Program-made: the position numbers and the translations under genes
The notes under the pieces: generated by a model
Told to the model about the DNA's origin: nothing
The model's input: the letters and a program-made list of their open reading frames with translations, nothing else
Databases searched by the model: none
From: Comamonadaceae bacterium G21597-S1
GTDB taxonomy: Bacteria; Pseudomonadota; Gammaproteobacteria; Burkholderiales; Burkholderiaceae_C
Assembly: GCA_027214345.1 (NCBI GenBank)
Contig: JAPWHR010000008.1
Coordinates: forward strand, 244,416-308,415
DNA: 64,000 bases
Direction: 5' to 3'
Shown here: positions 25,687 through 34,003 of the stretch, in pieces
Layout: each line of letters opens with the position of its first letter
Numbering within the stretch: position 1 is the stretch's first letter

Positions 25687-28095
25687 TTATTCGCTCCCCA
25701 GCGTGTCCATCAGGTGTTCGAATTGCTCCGCCGGCAACGCGGGTGAACACAGAAAACCCTGGTATGCCGCACAGTCGAGTTCACGCAGGCAATCCGCCTG
25801 GGCCTGTGTCTCGACTCCCTCGGCGACGACGTCGAGCCCGAGCGCGCGCGCCATGCCGATGGTCGCGCTGACGATGGCACGATCGCTGTCGTCCTGCGGC
25901 AGGCCGGTCACGAAGGAGCGATCGATCTTGAGCCGCGAGATCGGGAAACGCTTGAGGTAGGACAGGCTCGAATAGCCGGTACCGAAGTCGTCGATCGACA
26001 TCGCGACGCCGATGCGCGCCAGCGCATGCAGGCGCTCGAGCGCCTCGTCGGCGTCACGCAGCAGGATGGATTCGGTGAGCTCGAGCTCCAGCAGCTCCGC
26101 CGACAAGCCGGCCGCCCGCAACGCGTCATCGACCATGGACACGAAGTCCGCCTGCTGGAACTGCAGCGCCGACACATTGACCGACACCCGGATCGGGCGG
26201 CCGGCATGTTGCCATGCCGCGGCCTGCCGCACGGCCTGCTCCAGCACCCAGTTGCCGATCGAGATGATGAAGCCAGTCTCCTCGGCCAGCAGGATGAAGG
26301 CCGTAGGCGCCACGACGCCGAATTCGTCGTCGTTCCAGCGTGCCAGCGCTTCCGCGCCGATCATCCTGCCGCCGTCCAATGCGACCTGGGGCTGGAAATG
26401 CACGCTGAAACGACCCTGTTGCAGGCCCTGGCGCATGGCATGGTCCATCTTGATGCGCGAGAGCACGTCGACGTTCATCTGCGGCTGGTAGAAGCGGAAG
26501 CTGCCGCGACCGCGTTCCTTGACGCGGTACATCGCGGTATCGGCGAACTGGATCAGGTCGTCGAGCGTCTTGCCGTCGTCGGGATACAGCGCCACGCCGA
26601 TGCTGCAACCGACCGAGAAATTCATGCCGTCGAGCACGAAGGGGTCGGCCATCGCCTGCAGCACGCGTTGCGCGCAGGCCTCGGCGCCGGCTGCGTCGGC
26701 CTCCTGCAGGAACACGACGAACTCGTCGCCGCCGAGCCGGCACAAGGTGTCGACATCGCGCAGGCAGGCATCGATGCGCGCCGCAACCTCGACCAGCACC
26801 CGGTCGCCGAAGGCGTGTCCCATCGAGTCGTTGATGTTCTTGAACCGGTCCAGATCGAGGAAGAACACCGCGAACCGGCCGCCACTGCGCTCGGCCATGC
26901 GCAATGCGAAATCCACCCGTTGCGTGAGCAACAAGCGGTTCGGAAGGCCGGTCAGCACGTCGCGGTAGGCCAGTGTCTCGATCCGCTGCTGCGCCGCGTA
27001 TTTCTCGCTCAGGTCCTTGAAGAAGCAGATACTGTTCACCGGTTGGCCGTGCTCGTCGCGCAGCAACACCCACGACACCTGCACCGTGCGTGCCGGTTGG
27101 CCGGCATTGCGCCGCTGAGCCTCGCCTTCCCAGAAGCCGTCGGCCTGCAGATGCTGTTCGATGCGGGCGAAGAAGCCCTGGTCGTGCGGATCGTGGAAAA
27201 ACGGCTTCGCCGAGCCACCCAGCAGCGATGCCTGTGCGATGCCGGTCAGGCGTTCGCAACTGGGATTGGCCGCCAGCAGCCGGAAATCGGCCCCGGTGAT
27301 GAAGATCGCGTCCAGGCTCGACTCGAACACCTTGGCCGCCAGGCGCAAGCGGGCCTGGCTGTCCACCTGCTGCGTGATGTCGCGAAACGCGAACACCCGG
27401 CCGCTGGCTTCGCCGCGCTGGTACTGCGGCAACGAGCGGCGCTCGACGATGCGCCCGGACCGCAACACGAGCTCGTCGTCGGCCTCGAGCAACGGAGACG
27501 CGGCGATCTCGGCCAGCCGCGCCTCGTACGAGTCGCCGTCGACGACAGCCGCGGCCATGTGCGCGAACAAGGCAGGGTCGTTGCGGCGCACCATCAGGGC
27601 CTCGGGCAGGTCCCAGATCTCGGCAAATCTGCGGTTGTAGTTGCGCACCCGGCCTTGGCGGTCGCTGGCCATGATGCCGTCGGCCGTCGACTCCAGCGTG
27701 GCGCGCAGTTCCGCCACCAGGCGCTCGAGTTCGACTTCGGTGCGCCGTTGCTGGCGCAGGTCCTGCAGGCAGACCAGGTACAGCGGCGTCGCCGCGTCGA
27801 TCCAGACGCGGCTGACCCTGCGGTCGACCGGAATCGCCACGCCGTCACCCGTGCGCAGCAGGGTTTCCGAATGGATGTCGTGGCTGAGTCCGGCCGCGAC
27901 ATCCTCCCAGAAGCAGTGGTCTTCCGGCGTTGCCGTCAATTCGATGGCCACCCGTCCTTGCAGGTCCTCACGCGACACCCCGGCCAGTGTGATGGCGGCC
28001 TGGTTCACCGACACAATGCGCAGGCTGACCGGTTCCACCAGCCAGACCGCCTCGATCAAGGCCTCGATCAGAAGCGCGTAGCCGGCCGGAATCAC
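25687..28095 (-). CDS. PAS-GGDEF-EAL cyclic di-GMP turnover protein
   Basis: An 802-residue protein without transmembrane helices. Three PAS-like sensory modules occupy about residues 5-360 and end in a short coiled coil before ETLAYRDVLTGLPNR. The GGDEF domain (GGDEF about residue 456) keeps the consensus, and the EAL domain (GAEALARW about 578-585, IDDFGTGYSSL) keeps the metal-binding residues. Both cyclase and phosphodiesterase activity are therefore possible, with the balance set by PAS input. It starts with GTG, whose bases overlap the stop of the upstream HD-GYP gene (GTGA). Confidence 0.9.
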   Translation of the reverse strand: MIPAGYALLIEALIEAVWLVEPVSLRIVSVNQAAITLAGVSREDLQGRVAIELTATPEDHCFWEDVAAGLSHDIHSETLLRTGDGVAIPVDRRVSRVWIDAATPLYLVCLQDLRQQRRTEVELERLVAELRATLESTADGIMASDRQGRVRNYNRRFAEIWDLPEALMVRRNDPALFAHMAAAVVDGDSYEARLAEIAASPLLEADDELVLRSGRIVERRSLPQYQRGEASGRVFAFRDITQQVDSQARLRLAAKVFESSLDAIFITGADFRLLAANPSCERLTGIAQASLLGGSAKPFFHDPHDQGFFARIEQHLQADGFWEGEAQRRNAGQPARTVQVSWVLLRDEHGQPVNSICFFKDLSEKYAAQQRIETLAYRDVLTGLPNRLLLTQRVDFALRMAERSGGRFAVFFLDLDRFKNINDSMGHAFGDRVLVEVAARIDACLRDVDTLCRLGGDEFVVFLQEADAAGAEACAQRVLQAMADPFVLDGMNFSVGCSIGVALYPDDGKTLDDLIQFADTAMYRVKERGRGSFRFYQPQMNVDVLSRIKMDHAMRQGLQQGRFSVHFQPQVALDGGRMIGAEALARWNDDEFGVVAPTAFILLAEETGFIISIGNWVLEQAVRQAAAWQHAGRPIRVSVNVSALQFQQADFVSMVDDALRAAGLSAELLELELTESILLRDADEALERLHALARIGVAMSIDDFGTGYSSLSYLKRFPISRLKIDRSFVTGLPQDDSDRAIVSATIGMARALGLDVVAEGVETQAQADCLRELDCAAYQGFLCSPALPAEQFEHLMDTLGSE

Positions 28096-29432
28096 GGCAC
28101 GACCTCGCCGCGTACCGGATCGGACGCCCGTTCGAAGAAGTAGCAGATTCGCAGTCGCGGTGCCAGATAGTCCCGGGCGTCGGCGGGCAGCAGGTCGGGG
28201 CGCAGGCTGCGCCGGATGCCGGCCGCGGGCATCTGTTCCAGATCGAGTATCAAGGCGTCCTCCTTGGCCAAGCCGGCATCATGCACCATGACCCGGGGCT
28301 TGAGCGGGCGTGCCGAGTTGACGGACACGACCAGCGCGAAACGGCTGTCCGACAACTGCACCACCGACCCCGGCGGATAGACACCCATCATCCGGATGAA
28401 GGCGGCGAGCACGGATACATCGTGGCGCTCCTTCATCTGGGAGAAGATCTGCGACAAGGCCTCGTGCGGCGTGACGGCTGCCGACTGGCGCGGCGGGTTG
28501 CACATGTTCTCGTAGCGGTTCACCAGCGCCAGCACCTTGCCGGCCTGGCTGATATCGGCACCACGGATCTGGTTCGGAAAGCCGCTGCCGTCGAGCATCT
28601 CATGGTGCTGCGCAATGGTGTTCTGCACCTCGGACGACAGGCCGAGTTGCTGCGCGATGTCGACCCCGAACCCGACATGGCTCTGGTACAGGCGGTATTC
28701 CGCGGGTGCAAAGCTGGAATCCGACAGCCGGACCTGGTCGGGCAACTGCATCTTGCCGACGTCGTGCAGGAATGCGGCCAGGCCGAGGTCGCGCAGGGCC
28801 TGCGCCGGCATGCCCAGCGCCTTGCCCAGCAGCAGCGACAGCACCGTGACGTTGACCGGATGCATCCAGGCCCGATCGCCGGTGGTTTCCGACAACAGGC
28901 GGATCGACGATTCGCTCTGCCCGAGCATGTCGCTGACCAGCGAGGACACCAGTTGCAGGCATTGCCCGGACGCGGCCTGCGCGTCGTGCGGGATCAGTTC
29001 GACGACGGTACGGTATTGGCGGATCGCGGCGTCGAACTGTCGATCGCACGACTCCAGGCTGGCACGCTGCGCGGCGACCCGTTCGGCATGGCGCAGCCGC
29101 TGCAGTTCGCGCGCATCCGGCTGCGACGTAGTGGCGGCGGGCGCCGGGCCGGCCCGAGCGTCGACCGGGTCCAGTGCATGGGCCGCCGGTTCGGCCGCGG
29201 ATGGAGCCGGCGGCTCGTGCGGCGCCATGGCTTGCGGCACGGGATCGCTGCGCGCCGGGACAACCCGCACCCTGGACAGTCCCAGGCTGCGCAGGGTCTC
29301 GATCTGTCGCGCCGACGTGATCTTGAAGCTGCCCTTGGGAAACGGATGGGACATCCAGCCCAACTCGAGATCGACGTACAGGCCGACGCGCAATTCGTCC
29401 GGCGTCACATATGCATAACCGGACGCCCTCAT
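28092..29432 (-). CDS. HD-GYP domain protein with DUF3391
   Basis: A 446-residue protein. Residues 1-120 match the DUF3391 module often found before HD-GYP domains (VTPDELRVGLYVDLELGWMSHPFPKGSFKI). The HD-GYP phosphodiesterase domain has LHDVGK (HD at 223-224), HVGFG, HHEMLDGSGFP (276-286) and a C-terminal RMMGVYPPGSVVQL. It would hydrolyse cyclic di-GMP. The GYP triad reads GFP. It is coupled by a 4-base overlap to the GGDEF-EAL gene, so the pair forms one c-di-GMP control unit. Confidence 0.88.
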   Translation of the reverse strand: MRASGYAYVTPDELRVGLYVDLELGWMSHPFPKGSFKITSARQIETLRSLGLSRVRVVPARSDPVPQAMAPHEPPAPSAAEPAAHALDPVDARAGPAPAATTSQPDARELQRLRHAERVAAQRASLESCDRQFDAAIRQYRTVVELIPHDAQAASGQCLQLVSSLVSDMLGQSESSIRLLSETTGDRAWMHPVNVTVLSLLLGKALGMPAQALRDLGLAAFLHDVGKMQLPDQVRLSDSSFAPAEYRLYQSHVGFGVDIAQQLGLSSEVQNTIAQHHEMLDGSGFPNQIRGADISQAGKVLALVNRYENMCNPPRQSAAVTPHEALSQIFSQMKERHDVSVLAAFIRMMGVYPPGSVVQLSDSRFALVVSVNSARPLKPRVMVHDAGLAKEDALILDLEQMPAAGIRRSLRPDLLPADARDYLAPRLRICYFFERASDPVRGEVVP

Positions 29433-29613
29433 GGCCGTGGCCCGCTTCGACGAAGCGACGCGTGCTGCAGGCTGAACAGGGCGGTCATGGTCACGAGCTT
29501 ACTACTGCCACTGGCCAGCAATGGTAAAACCCATTGCATGTTTCTTTCATGCGACACCGATGGGTATCATGGCCCGTCGCGAACGTCGTGCAGTTGCAAG
29601 CCATGTCCCACCG

Positions 29614-30333
29614 ATGATCGACCTGTACTACTGGCCCACACCCAACGGATGGAAGATTTCCATCATGCTCGAAGAATGCGGGTTGCCCTTCCGCATGGTT
29701 CCGGTCAACATCGGAAAAGGTGAACAATTTCACGAGAAGTTCCTTGCCGTCGGGCCGAACAACCGCATGCCCGTGATCGTGGACCATGAACCAGCCGACG
29801 CCGGCGCCGCGTTTCCGGTCTTCGAAAGCGGCGCCATCCTGATCTACCTCGCCGAAAAGACCGGGCGCTTCCTGCCTGCCGGTCTACGCGAGCGACACAC
29901 GGCGCTGCAATGGCTGATGTGGCAGATGGGGGGCCTGGGTCCGATGGCCGGGCAACTCGGGCATTTCCTGCTGTATGCGCCCGAGTCCGTGCCGTATGCC
30001 CAGCGGCGCTACGCCGACGAGGTGGACCGCCTGTATGGCGTGCTCGACCGGCGGCTGGCGCAAACCGGCGCCCACGTGGCCGGCGACCACTACACGATTG
30101 CCGACATGGCGATCTTTCCGTGGATCCGGATCCACCGCAAGCAACAGGTCGATCTCGCGCGTTTTGCACACGTGGCGCGCTGGTACGACACGGTACGGCA
30201 GCGCCCGGCGGTGCAACGCGCGCTGGACCTGGGCAAGAAACTGCGCGCCGACACCCTCAGCGACGAGGCCCGCAAGGCCTTGTTCGGACAGACCGCAGAC
30301 TCGCTGCGCCGACACACAGGAAACACACCATGA
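29614..30333 (+). CDS. Glutathione S-transferase, YghU/YfcG-like
   Basis: A 239-residue GST of the Nu-class/YfcG type. The N-terminal thioredoxin fold begins MIDLYYWPTPNGWKISIMLEE. It has NRMPVIVDHEP and the glutathione-binding FESGAILIYLAEKTG. The all-helical C-terminal domain contains ADMAIFPW. Relatives act as disulfide-bond oxidoreductases on glutathione. The start at 29614 is set by the family N-terminus; the longer frame from 29521 has no ribosome site. It overlaps the next gene by 4 bases. Confidence 0.88.
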   Translation: MIDLYYWPTPNGWKISIMLEECGLPFRMVPVNIGKGEQFHEKFLAVGPNNRMPVIVDHEPADAGAAFPVFESGAILIYLAEKTGRFLPAGLRERHTALQWLMWQMGGLGPMAGQLGHFLLYAPESVPYAQRRYADEVDRLYGVLDRRLAQTGAHVAGDHYTIADMAIFPWIRIHRKQQVDLARFAHVARWYDTVRQRPAVQRALDLGKKLRADTLSDEARKALFGQTADSLRRHTGNTP

Positions 30334-30956
30334 TCGAGTTCTTCTTCGACTGCTCCAGCCCCTGGACCTACCTGGCTTTTCACAACATCCAGCCCATGGC
30401 GCAGGAGATCGACGTGCCGGTGCGCTGGCGCCCCATCCTCGTGGGTGGCGTCTTCAACAGCGTCAACCCCAGCGTCTATGCCCAACGCGAGCATCCGGTG
30501 CCGGCCAAGCTCGACTACATGGTCAAGGACATCCAGGACTGGGCGTCGATGGCCGGCCTGAAGATCAAGATGCCGCCCAGCGTGTTTCCGGTCAACAGCG
30601 TGAAGGTGATGCGCGCCTGCACCTGGCTGCTGGAACAGGCGCAACCGCAGGCCATGGTGCCGTTCGCGCGTGCCGTGTTCGAGAGTTATTGGGGCGATGA
30701 CCAGGACATCTCGCGCGACGACGTCATCGCCGCGGCCTGCGATCGCTGCGGGCTCGATACGGGCACCCTGATGCACGGCATCACCACGCAGCCTATCAAG
30801 GATCGGCTCAAGGCCAATACCGAGGAATTGGTGCGCCGGGGCGGATTCGGCTCCCCGACGATGTTCGTCGGCAGCGACATGTATTTCGGCAACGACCGGC
30901 TGGTGCTGGTGCGCGCGGCCGCGCTCAGGCAAAAGGCGTCTGCACCGGCGTCGTGA
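30330..30956 (+). CDS. DsbA-family 2-hydroxychromene-2-carboxylate isomerase-like protein
   Basis: A 208-residue kappa-GST/HCCA-isomerase-type protein. It begins MIEFFFDCSSPWTYLAFHNI and ends with GGFGSPTMFVGSDMYFGNDRL, both signatures of the family, in which a Ser-Pro motif replaces the usual thioredoxin CxxC. Members isomerise 2-hydroxychromene-2-carboxylate in naphthalene breakdown or act on related glutathione conjugates. No aromatic pathway genes are nearby, so the substrate is open. It is coupled to the preceding GST. Its last 32 bases overlap the convergent PIG-L gene. Confidence 0.82.
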   Translation: MIEFFFDCSSPWTYLAFHNIQPMAQEIDVPVRWRPILVGGVFNSVNPSVYAQREHPVPAKLDYMVKDIQDWASMAGLKIKMPPSVFPVNSVKVMRACTWLLEQAQPQAMVPFARAVFESYWGDDQDISRDDVIAAACDRCGLDTGTLMHGITTQPIKDRLKANTEELVRRGGFGSPTMFVGSDMYFGNDRLVLVRAAALRQKASAPAS

Positions 30957-31794
30957 GCGGCACGGCGCGTGGCGGCATGACCACCAGCGCGCCCTGCTCC
31001 CAGCGTTGCCAACCGTACAGGACGGCAAAGCGGAAATCAGGTGCCGCGGCACCCGCCGTGCCCACGCGCTCCGCACCGCGGCGCACGCTGTCGATGAACC
31101 AGGCTGGCAGGCCGATGTGATACGGATTGCGCGCCACCTCGCCGACGTGCTGGCTCAAGGCCGCCACCAGATCCGCTACCTCCCGGCACCCGAGTTCCAC
31201 CATCAGCCCCGGATGGAGCTGGGTGTTCCAGTATTCGCTGCAGGCCAGGTGCAGGCGGTGTTGCAGGTCGGCCACGGACAAGGCGTCCATGACCAGAGCG
31301 TGCGTGCCCACGTGCGCCGGGTGCCCATCCTGTGCATGCGGGCACACGACCAGTTGCGGACGATAACGGCGCAGCAGCGCCGCGATCCGCTCGACGCAAC
31401 GCGCCCAATGCACGGCATCGGCCTGAGCCGACATCGGTTCGATGCGTTCGAGCCCGTGCTCCGATTCGCCGGAAGCGCTGACGAGGTCGAACCCCAGCAT
31501 GTCGCAACATCGGCGCAGTTCGTCCCAGCGGGCGCGACGCCGCGCGCGGTTGGAGCCCAATGTCACCGCGACATTGACGACGCGCCACGGACCTTCGCGA
31601 CGCAGCCGCAGCGGCAGGCCCCCGGCTATGGCCTCGTCATCGGGATGGGGTGAAAACACCAGGCACACCGGTGCGCCGTCCGGCACCACCGGTAGCGCAG
31701 CCGCACGGGCCTGCTCGGCGCCGAGCAGGCGCCCCTGCGCGAGCAACTGCTCGAAGCCGGCAACAAATGCGTGGAAGGGGTCGCAGGAGGTCAC
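30925..31794 (-). CDS. PIG-L family (LmbE-like) deacetylase
   Basis: A 289-residue protein with the zinc-binding SPHPDDEAI motif (about residues 48-56) and a downstream HPAHVGTHAL that supplies the third metal ligand. The family removes acetyl groups from N-acetylglucosamine-type sugars, as in MshB, BshB or PIG-L. There is no signal peptide. It uses a GTG start with no in-frame ATG near the N-terminus, so the start is moderately sure. No bacillithiol or mycothiol genes are nearby. Confidence 0.82.
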   Translation of the reverse strand: MTSCDPFHAFVAGFEQLLAQGRLLGAEQARAAALPVVPDGAPVCLVFSPHPDDEAIAGGLPLRLRREGPWRVVNVAVTLGSNRARRRARWDELRRCCDMLGFDLVSASGESEHGLERIEPMSAQADAVHWARCVERIAALLRRYRPQLVVCPHAQDGHPAHVGTHALVMDALSVADLQHRLHLACSEYWNTQLHPGLMVELGCREVADLVAALSQHVGEVARNPYHIGLPAWFIDSVRRGAERVGTAGAAAPDFRFAVLYGWQRWEQGALVVMPPRAVPLTTPVQTPFA

Positions 31795-31944
31795 AAGCGG
31801 TCTCGGATGCGCAGCGCCGACGCGGCCCTGCCCGGGTGTCGCGATCGGCCTGCGGTAGCTGGCAAGAACCGGGCGGGCGGCAACCGCGATGCATCGGCTG
31901 ATGTGCCGATCATTGTAGGCTTCGCACCCGCACCGCCGGGCCGC

Positions 31945-31967
31945 AAAAAAACCCGCCGCGGCGGGTT
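31945..31967 (-). terminator. Rho-independent terminator after phaB
   Basis: On the minus strand AACCCGCC-GC-GGCGGGTT forms a perfect stem (31950-31967) followed at once by seven T residues. It lies about 50 bases after the phaB stop and would end the phaCAB transcript. Confidence 0.88.
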
Positions 31968-31978
31968 GTCGCTCTCGC

Positions 31979-32002
31979 GCGGCAGGCGCTGGCGCCTGCC
32001 GC
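31979..32002. repeat. Perfect 11-bp inverted repeat after phaB
   Basis: The arms GCGGCAGGCGC and GCGCCTGCCGC are separated by two bases, and the repeat sits about 15 bases after the phaB stop and 12 bases before the terminator. It lacks a T-tract on either strand. It may protect the mRNA 3' end or slow the polymerase. Confidence 0.75.
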
Positions 32003-32016
32003 GGATTTGCGGGGCA

Positions 32017-32754
32017 TCAGCCCATGTGCAGGCCGCCATTGACGGAGAAGTCGGCACCGGTGGAGTAACCGCCTTCGTCGGACGCCAGCCACGCAATGAT
32101 GGAAGCGATCTCGCTCGGCTCGCCCAGGCGCTTGACCGGAATCGTCGCGACGATCTTGGCCAGCACGTCCTCGCGGATCGCCTTGACCATGTCGGTGCCG
32201 ATGTAACCGGGGCTGACGGTGTTGACGGTCACGCCCTTGGTCGCCATTTCTTGCGCCAGCGCCATCGTGAAGCCGTGCATGCCAGCCTTGGCCGCCGAAT
32301 AGTTGGTCTGGCCGGCCTGGCCTTTTTCGCCATTGACCGAACTGATGTTGATGATGCGGCCCCAGCCTTTTTCGACCATGTCGGCCACGACCTGCTTGGT
32401 CACGTTGAACATGGAATTGAGGTTGGTCTCGATCACCGCATCCCAGTCCTCGCGCGTCATCTTCAGGAACATGCGGTCCTTGGTGATGCCAGCGTTGTTG
32501 ACCAGCACGTCGATCGGGCCATGCTCGGCCTTGGCCTTGGAGAAGGCGGCGACCGTCGAATCCCAGTCGCCGACATTGCCGACCGATGCATGAAAGGTGA
32601 ACCCCAGTGCCGCCTGCTCGGCGATCCACTTGGCGTGATCGCGGGTCGGCCCGCAGCCGGCAATGACCGTGAATCCCTCCTTGTGCAGGCGCTGGCAGAT
32701 CGCGGTTCCGATCCCCCCCATGCCTCCGGTCACATACGCTACTTTTTTGCTCAT
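32017..32754 (-). CDS. phaB: Acetoacetyl-CoA reductase
   Basis: A 245-residue short-chain dehydrogenase that reduces acetoacetyl-CoA to (R)-3-hydroxybutyryl-CoA with NADPH in PHB synthesis. The nucleotide motif is TGGMGGIG (residues 9-16), NNAG lies near residue 88, and the active site includes NISSVNGEKGQAGQTNYSAAKAG with the YxxxK pair. These blocks are almost identical in wording to the PhaB enzymes of Burkholderiales. A ribosome site AGGAGA precedes the ATG. It is last of phaC-phaA-phaB and followed by a strong terminator. Confidence 0.96.
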   Translation of the reverse strand: MSKKVAYVTGGMGGIGTAICQRLHKEGFTVIAGCGPTRDHAKWIAEQAALGFTFHASVGNVGDWDSTVAAFSKAKAEHGPIDVLVNNAGITKDRMFLKMTREDWDAVIETNLNSMFNVTKQVVADMVEKGWGRIINISSVNGEKGQAGQTNYSAAKAGMHGFTMALAQEMATKGVTVNTVSPGYIGTDMVKAIREDVLAKIVATIPVKRLGEPSEIASIIAWLASDEGGYSTGADFSVNGGLHMG

Positions 32755-32797
32755 GTCGATCTCCTCTTGTTGAATAGGTCTTGCGCGCGCCGGCCGT

Positions 32798-33976
32798 TCA
32801 GCGTTCGATGGTCAGCGCCACACCCATGCCGCCACCGATACACAGTGACGCAATGCCCTTCTTGGCATCACGTTTCTGCATTTCGTGCAGCAGGGTCACC
32901 AGTATGCGGCATCCGGACGCGCCAATGGGATGACCGATCGCAATGGCGCCGCCATTGACGTTGACTTTGCTGGTGTCCCAGCCCATTTCCTGGTGCACGG
33001 CACAGGCCTGGGCAGCAAAGGCCTCGTTGATCTCCAGCAGGTCCAGGTCCTTGGCCTTCCAGCCGGCACGCTCGAGCGCCTTCGTCGACGCGGGTACCGG
33101 ACCCATGCCCATCATGGCCGGATCCAGGCCGCTGGTGGCGAAACTGGCGATGCGCCCCAAGGGCGTGAGACCGAGCGATGCAGCCTTTTTCGCCGTCATG
33201 ACCATGACCGCGGCGGCGCCGTCGTTGATACCCGAGGCATTGCCGGCCGTGACGCCGCCGGCCTTGTCGAACGCGGGACGCAAACCGGCCAGGGCTTCGG
33301 CATTGGTCTTCTTGTTGATGTATTCGTCGGCCGAGAACACCACCGGATCGCCCTTGCGCTGCGGAATGCTCACCGACACGATTTCGTCCTTGAAACGACC
33401 GGCTTCCTGGGCTGCGGCGGCCTTCTGCTGGCTGGCCAGCGCCAATGCGTCCTGCGCCTCGCGCGAAATGCCGTATTTCTTGGCAACGTTCTCGGCCGTG
33501 ATGCCCATGTGGTACTGGTTGTAGACATCCCACAGGCCATCGACAATCATCGAGTCGATCATCTTCCAGTCGCCCATGCGCTGGCCGTCGCGCGAGCCGA
33601 GCAACACGTGTGGCGCGGCACTCATGTTTTCCTGGCCGCCGGCAATGACGATCTCGCTGTCGCCGTACGCCACGGCCTGCGCCGCCAGCATCACGGCCTT
33701 CAGGCCGGAGCCGCAGACCGCGTTGATGGTCAATGCCGGCGTGGCCTGGTTCAGGCCGCTCTTGATCAGGGCCTGGCGCGCGGGATTCTGGCCGGCACCG
33801 GCGGCCAGCACCTGGCCCATGATGACTTCGCCGACCTGGTCGGCGGCGACGCCGCTGCGCTTGAGCACCTCGGCCACGACAATGGAGCCCAGTTCGGTGG
33901 CGGGCACCTTGGCCAGGCTGCCCCCGAACTTGCCCACGGCGGTACGGGCTGCGGCGACGATGACGATATCTTCCAT
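32798..33976 (-). CDS. phaA: Acetyl-CoA acetyltransferase (beta-ketothiolase)
   Basis: A 392-residue thiolase that condenses two acetyl-CoA into acetoacetyl-CoA. The nucleophilic Cys88 is in INAVCGSGLKAV, the His is in NGGAIAIGHPIGASG (about residue 348) and the second Cys is in LCIGGGMG (about residue 378). Length and motifs are those of biosynthetic thiolases. AAAGGAG precedes the ATG. It is separated from phaC by 27 bases and from phaB by 43, consistent with one transcript. Confidence 0.96.
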   Translation of the reverse strand: MEDIVIVAAARTAVGKFGGSLAKVPATELGSIVVAEVLKRSGVAADQVGEVIMGQVLAAGAGQNPARQALIKSGLNQATPALTINAVCGSGLKAVMLAAQAVAYGDSEIVIAGGQENMSAAPHVLLGSRDGQRMGDWKMIDSMIVDGLWDVYNQYHMGITAENVAKKYGISREAQDALALASQQKAAAAQEAGRFKDEIVSVSIPQRKGDPVVFSADEYINKKTNAEALAGLRPAFDKAGGVTAGNASGINDGAAAVMVMTAKKAASLGLTPLGRIASFATSGLDPAMMGMGPVPASTKALERAGWKAKDLDLLEINEAFAAQACAVHQEMGWDTSKVNVNGGAIAIGHPIGASGCRILVTLLHEMQKRDAKKGIASLCIGGGMGVALTIER

Positions 33977-34003
33977 GCTGTTCTCCTTTGAATGAAAGCG
34001 GGT

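Noticed and set aside
29521..29613. N-terminal extension of the GST gene
   Set aside because: The family N-terminus begins at 29614, and the upstream codons contain repeats resembling promoter or leader sequence rather than protein.
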